Of a stretch of 33,875 nt of DNA, positions 7,716-13,712 are shown piece by piece. The notes under the pieces are model-generated. The model saw only the letters and a list, made by a program, of their open reading frames with translations, was not told where the DNA came from and did no database searches. The position numbers and the translations under genes were made by a program. Every line of letters begins with the position of its first letter. Position 1 is the first letter of the stretch. This DNA comes from Oscillospiraceae bacterium (lineage in GTDB: Bacteria; Bacillota; Clostridia; Oscillospirales; Oscillospiraceae): contig CACZUK010000008.1 in the NCBI GenBank assembly GCA_902784305.1, positions 1 through 33,875 on the forward strand, written 5' to 3'.

Positions 7716-8435
7716 TCAATCCGTGCCCTCCTCGCTGAGCAGGGCGCGCAGATGCGCCACGGCTCTGCGCTCGATGCGGCTCACCTGCACCTGACTGACC
7801 CCCACCAGCGGCGCCGTCTTCTCCTGGGTGAGGCCTCGGAAGTAGCGCAGCAGAATCACCTTGCGCTCGCGCTCCTCCAGCTGCCCAATGGCCTGACGGA
7901 GGGACAGGCGCTCCACCAGCGCCTCCTCCATGCCCTCCGCGCCCAGCAGGGACTCCAGGCTCAGGCCCTCGGCGGTCTCCTCCTGAAGGGAGCGCACCTG
8001 TGCGCCGGCCCCCTCGGCCAGGGCGACCTCCTCCGGCTCCAGACCCATGCACCGGGCCAGCTCGGACACGCTGGGCTCCCGGCCCAGCTCCTCCAGGAGA
8101 CGCTGACGCTGGGCGTAGACCTGGGCGGCGCGCTCCCGCAGACCCCGGCTCACCTTCACCGGGCCGTCGTCGCGCAGAAAGCGGCGAATCTCACCGGCGA
8201 TTTTGGGCACGGCGTAAGTGGAGAAGCGGGTGCCGTAGTCCGGGTCAAAGCCCCGGAGCGCCTTCACGAAGCCGATGCAGCCCAGCTGGAACAAGTCCTC
8301 GGCCTCCACGCCCCGGCCCAGGTAGCGCTGGACCACCGCCCAGACCAGCTTCTGGTTCTCCTCCAGCAGGGTTTCGCAGGCGGACGGGTCCCCGGCCCGG
8401 GCGGCGGAGAGCAGCGCGCCCTCCTGAACGCTCAT
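7716..8435 (-). CDS. sigF: RNA polymerase sporulation sigma factor SigF (SpoIIAC)
   Basis: This 239-residue sigma-70 family protein directs the forespore programme. Region 2 contains DLFQLGCIGFVKALRGFDPDYGTRFSTYAVP (residues about 47-77), the core-binding and -10 recognition helix. Region 3 follows with REPSVSELARCMGLEPEEVALA. The region 4 helix-turn-helix reads LTQEKTAPLVGVSQVQVSRIERRA near the C-terminus and binds the -35 box. The short N-terminus, without region 1, is normal for SigF and SigG. SigF rather than SigG is assigned because it is the third gene after spoIIAA and spoIIAB. Its ATG overlaps the spoIIAB stop by 4 nt. It is held inactive by SpoIIAB until SpoIIAA is dephosphorylated in the forespore. 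Confidence 0.96.
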   Translation of the reverse strand: MSVQEGALLSAARAGDPSACETLLEENQKLVWAVVQRYLGRGVEAEDLFQLGCIGFVKALRGFDPDYGTRFSTYAVPKIAGEIRRFLRDDGPVKVSRGLRERAAQVYAQRQRLLEELGREPSVSELARCMGLEPEEVALAEGAGAQVRSLQEETAEGLSLESLLGAEGMEEALVERLSLRQAIGQLEERERKVILLRYFRGLTQEKTAPLVGVSQVQVSRIERRAVAHLRALLSEEGTD

Positions 8436-8872
8436 CGTCCGCGCTCGCGCAGGGCCAGACGCTTGCGCATGGTGACGGTGGTGCCCTTGCCGGGGGTGCT
8501 GCGCAGGCGCAGGCTGTCGGTGAAGCTCTCCATGATGGTGAAGCCCATTCCGGAGCGCTCCGCGCCGCCGGTGGTGAACAGGGGCTCACGGGCCTGCCGC
8601 GGGTCGGAAATCCCCACACCCCAGTCCTTGACGCTCAGCTCCAGGGTGTTGTCCTCGAACAGGCGCAGGCGCAGCTGCACCCGGCCGATGCACTCCGGGT
8701 AGGCGTGAACGATGGCGTTGGTGACGGCCTCGGACACCGCCGTCTTGATGTCGCCCAGCTCCTCCAGAGTGGGGTCCAGCTGTGCGGCGAAGCAGGCGGC
8801 GGCGGAGCGGGCGAAGCCCTCGTTGGCGCTGCGGCTGTCGAACTCCAGCTTGACCTGATTGATGGGTTTCAT
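8432..8872 (-). CDS. spoIIAB: Anti-sigma F factor SpoIIAB
   Basis: This 146-residue GHKL-fold serine kinase binds and inhibits SigF and phosphorylates the anti-anti-sigma factor SpoIIAA. The N-box contains DIKTAVSEAVTNAIVHAYP, with the Mg-binding asparagine. The nucleotide-binding G1 region is VKDWGVGISD near residue 85, followed by GGAERSGMGFTIMESF, the lid and G2 motif. The start at 8872 follows AAGGAGGAGATTACAT. It lies 24 nt after spoIIAA and overlaps sigF by 4 nt. Length matches the family. Confidence 0.96.
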   Translation of the reverse strand: MKPINQVKLEFDSRSANEGFARSAAACFAAQLDPTLEELGDIKTAVSEAVTNAIVHAYPECIGRVQLRLRLFEDNTLELSVKDWGVGISDPRQAREPLFTTGGAERSGMGFTIMESFTDSLRLRSTPGKGTTVTMRKRLALRERGR

Positions 8873-8896
8873 ATGTAATCTCCTCCTTTTTGCCCA

Positions 8897-9208
8897 TTAC
8901 AGGAAGGAAATGGGCACGATTTTCTGCAAATTCGCGGCGCGCAGCACCTTTCCGGCCTGAGGCGGCACATTGACCACCTCCATGCTGCCGCCGCTCTCCA
9001 GCATGCGTCTGCGGGTGCGCAGCAGCACCGCGATGCCGGAGGAGTCCATAAAGCTGACCCCCTCCAAATCCAGCACCAGAGTGCGGGGACAGCGGCTCTC
9101 GATGGCCTGATCCAGCTCCCGCATCAGGCGGCGGGCGGCGTGGTGGTCGATTTCCCCGCTCAGGCGGGCGGTCATGCTTCTCAGCTCGGTTTGACAGGTC
9201 AGTGGCAA
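8897..9208 (-). CDS. spoIIAA: Anti-sigma F factor antagonist SpoIIAA (TTG start)
   Basis: This 103-residue STAS-domain protein releases SigF from SpoIIAB. The phosphorylated serine lies in FMDSSGIAVLL near residue 57, and the N-terminal strand RLSGEIDHHAARRL is typical. The start is set at a TTG codon at 9208: the ribosome site AAAGGAGGG is 7 nt upstream, and the resulting N-terminus (MPLTCQTELRS) has the family length. No ATG or usable GTG exists at the right distance. An upstream in-frame ATG at 9322 would add 38 residues from the repeat-containing spacer, with no similarity to the family. A SigH promoter is expected for this operon, but I can point only to a TATACT at 9247-9242, with no partner. 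Confidence 0.92.
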   Translation of the reverse strand: MPLTCQTELRSMTARLSGEIDHHAARRLMRELDQAIESRCPRTLVLDLEGVSFMDSSGIAVLLRTRRRMLESGGSMEVVNVPPQAGKVLRAANLQKIVPISFL

Positions 9209-9705
9209 AGCACTCCCTCCTTTTGTGGTTGAGTCAAGGGAAGTATACTGGTTTCTGGGTGAAAAACCCGCCGAAAAAATGCACAATGCACAATTCATCA
9301 TGCACAATTGGCGGTAGACCAAGGTTTGTGCGCTGCATTTTAGCGGGCGGCTTTCTGTACGCCTGCCCGTCGTTCCTTTTCGCGGGGGGCGACCTGTGGT
9401 CGACCGGGTAACAATGATGAAGCCTGCGGAAGGGCCCAGCTCGCTCCTGCAAGAGACGGCAAATGAATGAAAACACTCTCATACTGCACCGCGTATCAGC
9501 AATTGAGAATCATTGTGCAGTGTGCATTCCGACTCGCACGCCCCGATGGGGCGTAGCTCTACCCCCTCCGGGGCACTTCGCCTGGACGCCGCACATTAAG
9601 GAATAGCCATTACCCTCAAGGGGCACTTCCGCCGCTCATTTTGATTCGCAGCTCCTGTCGGCGTGCGGCAGTGTGCATTGTGCATTAACGAAAGGAGTTC
9701 TCGTT
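9209..9705. repeat. Intergenic region with repeat family A copy 2 (9301-9383) and family B copy 1 (9560-9660)
   Basis: The gap between spoIIAA and gluQ is made of repeats. The segment 9301-9383 is the second copy of the family at 5962-6045. A perfect ACGCCCC-GAT-GGGGCGT palindrome stands at 9538-9554. The segment 9560-9660 is, in reverse complement, a relative of 27000-27076: shared blocks are GACAGGAGC / AACAGGAGC, AGTGCCCCTTGAGGG and AGGCGAAGTGCCCCG. TGTGCATTGTGCATT at 9672-9686 echoes GCACAATGCACAATT in the family A copy. No ORF is supported here. Confidence 0.65.
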
Positions 9706-10659
9706 ATGATTATCCCAACCCATGCGCCCACATCCGCCCCCGTGGGCCGCCTGGCGCCCAGCCCCAGCGGGCGGATGCACCTGGGCAACGCCTTTTCCGC
9801 GCTGCTGGCCTGGCTCAGCGTGCGCAGCGCCGGGGGAGAGCTGGTGCTGCGTCTGGAGGATTTGGACCCCCAGCGCTGCAAGCGCGCCTGGTGCGACCAG
9901 GTGGAGGAGGATTTCCGCTGGCTGGGTCTGGATTGGGACCGGGGCGGCTCTCAGGGCGGGGCGGACTACTACCAGAGCAATCGCGGTGAGATTTATGAGC
10001 ATTATCTCCATATTTTGGAGGAAAAAGGGTTGATTTATCCCTGTTTCTGCACCAGAGGACAGCTACACGCGGCCTCCGCGCCCCACCGCAGCGACGGCAC
10101 GCCCATCTACCCCGGCCTGTGCCGCAATCTGAGCCAGGCGGAGCGGCGGGAGCGCGCCAAAACCCGCTCGCCCGCTCTGCGTGTGCGGGTGCCGGACCGG
10201 ACCATCTCCTTCGAGGACGGCTTGCAGGGCTTCTTTGCCCAAAATCTGGCCGAGGAGTGCGGGGACTTCATCCTCCGGCGCAGCGACGGCGTTTTTGCCT
10301 ACCAGCTGGCTGTGGTGGTGGACGACGCCCTGATGGGCGTGACGGAGGTGGTGCGGGGTGAGGACCTGCTGGACTCCACCCCCCGGCAGCTCTGGCTCCA
10401 GGAGGAGCTGGGCTTCGACCATCCCCGCTACTGCCATGTGCCCCTGCTCTACGGCGCGGACGGGCACCGGCTCTCCAAGCGGCAGCGGGACGTGGACCTG
10501 GCCGCCATCCGAGCCTCAGGGACCGCGCCGGAGGCGGTCATCGGGCAGCTAGCCTGCTGGGCGGGGCTGCTGGAGCGCCCGGAGCCGGTGCGTCCGGCGG
10601 AGCTGATTGGGGACTTTCGGTGGCAGCGGGTCCGGCGAGAGCGCGTTGTGGTGGAGTGA
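9706..10659 (+). CDS. gluQ: Glutamyl-Q tRNA(Asp) synthetase GluQRS
   Basis: This 317-residue paralog of the glutamyl-tRNA synthetase catalytic core lacks the anticodon-binding domain. It activates glutamate and attaches it to queuosine at position 34 of tRNA-Asp. The ATG at 9706 is preceded by AAAGGAG; an upstream in-frame ATG has no such site. The HIGH-like motif is GRLAPSPSGRMHLGNAF near residue 14. The zinc site is CFC near residue 110 with Y and C (IYPGLCR) about 20 residues on. The KMSKS-like loop is HRLSKRQRDVDL near 250. Length fits GluQRS (about 290-320) and not full GltX (about 470-500). It is followed by efp, which has its own promoter. Confidence 0.93.
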   Translation: MIIPTHAPTSAPVGRLAPSPSGRMHLGNAFSALLAWLSVRSAGGELVLRLEDLDPQRCKRAWCDQVEEDFRWLGLDWDRGGSQGGADYYQSNRGEIYEHYLHILEEKGLIYPCFCTRGQLHAASAPHRSDGTPIYPGLCRNLSQAERRERAKTRSPALRVRVPDRTISFEDGLQGFFAQNLAEECGDFILRRSDGVFAYQLAVVVDDALMGVTEVVRGEDLLDSTPRQLWLQEELGFDHPRYCHVPLLYGADGHRLSKRQRDVDLAAIRASGTAPEAVIGQLACWAGLLERPEPVRPAELIGDFRWQRVRRERVVVE

Positions 10660-10705
10660 GACGCGAAAAAAATGGGCTGACGCCCATCAAATTCTCCCTG
10701 CCCTC

Positions 10706-10734
10706 TTGCAACTGGCCCGCTTTTCATGTACAAT
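10706..10734 (+). promoter_or_regulatory. Sigma-A promoter of efp
   Basis: TTGCAA (10706-10711) and TACAAT (10729-10734) are 17 nt apart. The start would be near 10741, giving an 85-nt leader. The leader contains a GCCGCC/GGCGGC hairpin at about 10785-10802, just ahead of the GGAGGA ribosome site. Confidence 0.8.
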
Positions 10735-10825
10735 AAGGGTGTGAATCATACCCTGCGGCCTCCCTGTTCCGGTGAGGCACGAAGCCGCCCTCCTGGGCGG
10801 CAGAGAAGATCTGGAGGAATTAGTT

Positions 10826-11386
10826 ATGCTGAGTGCAAGTGATTTTAGAAACGGCAAGACCTTCGAGTACGAGGGCAAGCTGATGCAGGTTGTGGAGTTC
10901 CAGCACGTGAAGCCCGGCAAGGGCGCCGCCTTCGTGCGCACCAAGATGCGCAACATCGTCACCGGCGCCGTGACCGAGACCTCGTTCAACCCCACCGCCA
11001 AGTTCGAGGAGGCCTTCATCGAGCGCAAGGACGTGGAGTACTCCTACAACGACGGCGATCTGTGGTACTTCATGGACCTGGAGACCTACGACATGACCCC
11101 CCTGGGCAAGGACATGCTGCCCGAGAACTTCAAGTTCATCAAGGAGAACGACCCCTGCACCCTGCTGAGCTACAAGGGCAAGGTGTTCTCCGTCTCCATC
11201 CCCAACTTCGTGGAGCTGGAGGTCGTGAAGACCGAGCCCGGCGTGCGCGGCGACACCGCCACCAACGTCACCAAGCCCGCCGAGGTGGAGACTGGCGCGG
11301 AGATCAAGGTGCCCCTGTTCATCAACGAGGGCGACAAGATTCAGATCGACACCCGCACCGGTGAGTACATGTCCCGCGTGAAGTGA
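10826..11386 (+). CDS. efp: Elongation factor P
   Basis: This 186-residue EF-P relieves ribosomes stalled at proline runs. Three domains are visible. The N-terminal KOW-like domain carries the loop [17 protein letters not shown], whose tip lysine, near residue 32, contacts the peptidyl-tRNA. The second is an OB domain with [15 protein letters not shown]. The third, C-terminal, OB domain has the EF-P signature [18 protein letters not shown] and ends [13 protein letters not shown]. The start at 10826 has GGAGGA 8 nt upstream. Codons are strongly biased to the C/G-ending forms expected of a highly expressed gene. Confidence 0.97.
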   Translation: MLSASDFRNGKTFEYEGKLMQVVEFQHVKPGKGAAFVRTKMRNIVTGAVTETSFNPTAKFEEAFIERKDVEYSYNDGDLWYFMDLETYDMTPLGKDMLPENFKFIKENDPCTLLSYKGKVFSVSIPNFVELEVVKTEPGVRGDTATNVTKPAEVETGAEIKVPLFINEGDKIQIDTRTGEYMSRVK

Positions 11387-11479
11387 TTCACCGCCGGAAT
11401 CGAAACTGTTCCATACCGACTTGCAGCGCCGTTCTCTGTGCAGGAGTGCGGCGCTGCCGGAGCAATAGGAGGATTTGCT

Positions 11480-11974
11480 ATGTCTTTGACGGAAAAAACG
11501 GCCTATCTGAAGGGCCTGTACGACGGCCTGGGCCTGAGCGGGGAAGAATCCAGAGAGGCCCGGATGCTGGGCGCCATCGTGGACGTGCTCCAGGAGATGG
11601 CCGAGCATGTGGAGGAGAATGAGGACAGCATCGCGGTGCTGGACGACCAGGTCTGCGACCTGACCGAGGCCATGGACGACGACGACTTCGACTTCGACGA
11701 GGACGACGACGAAGAGGAGTACGAGCGCCTCTACGCCCTGGAGGACAAGGACGAGGAAGACGAAGAAGACGAAGAAGACGAAGAAGACGAAGAAGAGGTG
11801 GAGCTGGAGCTGCCTGTGGAGATTGCCTGCCCGGCCTGCGGTGAGCAGCTGAGCATCGGCACCGAGGAGCTGGAGGCCGGACAGGTCACCTGCCCCGGCT
11901 GCGGCAAGGAGCTGGAAATCGAGATCAACGTGGAAGAGGATGACGACGACAACAACGGCGATATTCCTTTCTGA
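11480..11974 (+). CDS. CD1247-type acidic protein with C-terminal zinc ribbon
   Basis: This 164-residue cytoplasmic protein starts at 11480 after ATAGGAGGATTTGCT. Residues 1-60 (SLTEKTAYLKGLYDGLGL, then VDVLQEMAEHVEENED) resemble the CD1247 N-terminal domain found in many Clostridia, a helical region of unknown function. The middle is very acidic, with DDDDFDFDEDDDEEE and then five DEE units encoded by a 9-bp tandem repeat (11750-11794). The end carries two CxxC knuckles (CPACG, CPGCG) spaced as in a zinc ribbon, and the tail EEDDDDNNGDIPF. It lies 94 nt after efp with no clear promoter of its own, so it may be co-transcribed. Its biochemical role is not known. Confidence 0.8.
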   Translation: MSLTEKTAYLKGLYDGLGLSGEESREARMLGAIVDVLQEMAEHVEENEDSIAVLDDQVCDLTEAMDDDDFDFDEDDDEEEYERLYALEDKDEEDEEDEEDEEDEEEVELELPVEIACPACGEQLSIGTEELEAGQVTCPGCGKELEIEINVEEDDDDNNGDIPF

Positions 11975-11982
11975 GCTGAATT

Positions 11983-12025
11983 GCAAAAAGAGGACCGTTT
12001 CCCGGTGAAACGGTCCTCTTTTTGC
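11983..12025 (+). terminator. Terminator of the efp / CD1247 unit (usable on both strands)
   Basis: GCAAAAAGAGGACCGTTTC pairs with GAAACGGTCCTCTTTTTGC in a near-perfect 19-bp stem with a small CCGGT-type loop. The downstream arm supplies the T run. It lies 9 nt after the stop codon. Confidence 0.92.
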
Positions 12026-12045
12026 GCCTTTCGGGCGGGGAAGGC

Positions 12046-12076
12046 GAAAAAAGCCCCGTCCCAGGCGAGACGGGGC
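12046..12076 (-). terminator. Terminator of the sugar ABC ATPase gene
   Basis: On the minus strand GCCCCGTC and GACGGGGC pair around an 8-nt loop, and TTTTTTCG follows (12052-12046). It is 34 nt downstream of the ATPase stop codon at 12110. Confidence 0.88.
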
Positions 12077-12109
12077 CGGATATGTCAAAATGTGCTATGA
12101 CAGGGTGAC

Positions 12110-13264
12110 TCAGAAGTTGTAGCTCTTGCAGGTGGGAGCATTGTTGTTGAAGGAGGCCTCGTCGAACCAGATCAGGTTGTTGGAGGTCGCCTTGTCGAAC
12201 AGCTGAATCAGGCGGGGCTGGGTGGTGAACTTGACGGTGGCACCCATGCTCACGTCGGCGGTCAGGTCCACGGTGGGGATGACCATGACGACGTCGTCGC
12301 CCTGGCAGTCGGCGTGGAGGTTGACCTCGGAGCCGAGCATCTCGTTGACCTCGATCTTGCCCTGGAGGTCGCCCTCGCCCACGGTCAGGTGCTGGGGACG
12401 GATGCCGGCGACGATGTCGCAGGGCTTGGTGCCGTTGGCCTTCAGGGCCTTCTGCTGGAACTCATCGAGCTTGAACTTCGCGCCCTTGATGACGGCATAG
12501 TACACGCCGTTCTCCAGGGTCAGCTTGGAGTTGTCGAAGAAGTTCATCACGGGCATGCCGATGAAGCCTGCCACGAACAGGTTCACGGGCCGGTCGAACA
12601 GGTCCTGAGGAGTGCCGATCTGGTTCACAAAGCCGTCCTTCATGATGACGATGCGATCGCCCAGGGTCATGGCCTCGGTCTGGTCGTGGGTAACATACAT
12701 GAAGGTGGTGTTGATGCGCTTGCGCAGCTTGATGATCTCAGCTCTCATCTGGTTACGCAGCTTGGCGTCCAGGTTGGACAGGGGCTCGTCCATCAGGAAG
12801 ACCTTGGGGTCACGGACCATAGCGCGGCCGATGGCCACACGCTGACGCTGACCGCCGGACAGAGCCTTGGGCTTGCGCTCCAGGTACTGGGTGATGTCCA
12901 GAATCTCAGCGACCTCGCGGACCTTCTTGTCGATGACGTCCTTGGGGGTCTTCTTCAGCTTCAGGGCGAAGGCCATGTTGTCATACACGCTCATGTGGGG
13001 ATACAGGGCGTAGTTCTGGAAAACCATGGCGATGTCCCGGTCCTTGGGAGCGATGTCGTTGCACAGCTTGCCGTCGATGTACAGCTCGCCGCCGGAGATG
13101 TCCTCCAGACCGGCGACCATGCGCAGGGTGGTGGACTTGCCGCAGCCGGAGGGACCGACCAGAACGATGAACTCCTTGTCGTCGATGTGCAGGTTGACGT
13201 CGTGAACGGCGGTCACCTTGTTGTCATAGACCTTCTTAATGTCCTTCAGTAAAACTTCGCTCAT
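12110..13264 (-). CDS. ugpC: Orphan sugar ABC transporter ATP-binding protein (UgpC/MsmX type)
   Basis: This 384-residue ABC ATPase belongs to the CUT1 carbohydrate-importer group (MsmX, MsmK, UgpC, MalK). Motifs: Walker A GPSGCGKSTT near residue 38, Q-loop VFQNYALYPHMSVYDN, signature LSGGQRQRVAIGRA near 135, Walker B VFLMDEPLSNLD, and H-loop THDQTEAMTLGDR. The C-terminal TOBE/OB region contains VAGIRPQHLTVGEGD. No permease or sugar-binding protein gene is nearby. As with MsmX of Bacillus, it may therefore serve several sugar importers encoded elsewhere. Start 13264 gives the canonical N-terminus MSEVLLKDIKKVYDNKV, but no good ribosome site precedes it. An excellent one lies 120 nt upstream in a long leader. 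The divergent lacZ suggests a link to sugar use. Confidence 0.9.
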   Translation of the reverse strand: MSEVLLKDIKKVYDNKVTAVHDVNLHIDDKEFIVLVGPSGCGKSTTLRMVAGLEDISGGELYIDGKLCNDIAPKDRDIAMVFQNYALYPHMSVYDNMAFALKLKKTPKDVIDKKVREVAEILDITQYLERKPKALSGGQRQRVAIGRAMVRDPKVFLMDEPLSNLDAKLRNQMRAEIIKLRKRINTTFMYVTHDQTEAMTLGDRIVIMKDGFVNQIGTPQDLFDRPVNLFVAGFIGMPVMNFFDNSKLTLENGVYYAVIKGAKFKLDEFQQKALKANGTKPCDIVAGIRPQHLTVGEGDLQGKIEVNEMLGSEVNLHADCQGDDVVMVIPTVDLTADVSMGATVKFTTQPRLIQLFDKATSNNLIWFDEASFNNNAPTCKSYNF

Positions 13265-13465
13265 GTTGCCGACTCTGACCGCCCGGCCTCCGCCGAAACA
13301 GCCTCACGCACGTCCGTATAGAACGGTGCGCATTACGACAGGTCTCCACACTGCCGCACCGCGAGCCTACGGGAAAAAATTCCTCCTTTTTGAATGTACA
13401 GCCGCCATGTTCGTGGAGTGGCGCACTGCCATGATGATTCTGGCGGTTCGGCCGCCATTGCAGAC

Positions 13466-13494
13466 AGTGTAGCGGATTTTCCCCGCCGCGTCAA
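13466..13494 (-). promoter_or_regulatory. Sigma-A promoter of the sugar ABC ATPase, with a leader of about 195 nt
   Basis: On the minus strand TTGACG (13494-13489) and TACACT (13471-13466) are 17 nt apart. The start would be near 13459, leaving about 195 nt before the ATG at 13264. The leader contains a short ORF of 21 codons (13432-13367, beginning MAVRHSTNMAAVHSK), a consensus Shine-Dalgarno AAAAAGGAGGAATTTTTT at about 13393-13376 with no start codon after it, and a second tiny ORF at 13333-13304 (MRTVLYGRA). Confidence 0.75.
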
Positions 13495-13712
13495 GCGTTT
13501 TGGATGTCAAAAAAACGGGCCTAAATTTTGTTGAACCTGCCGAGGCGCCGCGGGCCTCACAAAATGCCATTGTTTTATGCCATTATCTCACAGAAATCCC
13601 TTGTCATTCAGCACTTTTTGTGATAAGCTATTTTTTGAAATGTAGCTGTGCAAACAAAGAAGCGAAACGAAATATCAGATATATGACCTAAAATTTTTTT
13701 GGAGGTATTTTT
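13495..13712 (+). other. Upstream region of lacZ, promoter unclear
   Basis: This AT-rich stretch must contain the lacZ promoter. The best pair is TTGTCA (13601-13606) with TAAGCT (13624-13629) at 17 nt spacing, which is weak at -10. GATAAG two bases earlier, with an upstream TGT, is an alternative. I see no clear palindromic operator or catabolite site. The ribosome site TTGGAGGTATTTTT precedes the lacZ ATG. Confidence 0.35.

Noticed and set aside
10672..10687. ATGGGC-TGAC-GCCCAT hairpin after gluQ as a terminator
   Set aside because: The T run lies only on the minus strand, where no gene needs ending; the stem is just 6 bp.
11424..11456. CAGCGCCG/CGGCGCTG hairpin between efp and the CD1247-like gene as a terminator
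   Set aside because: It has a 17-nt loop and no T run after it, so at most it is a weak structural element in a shared transcript.
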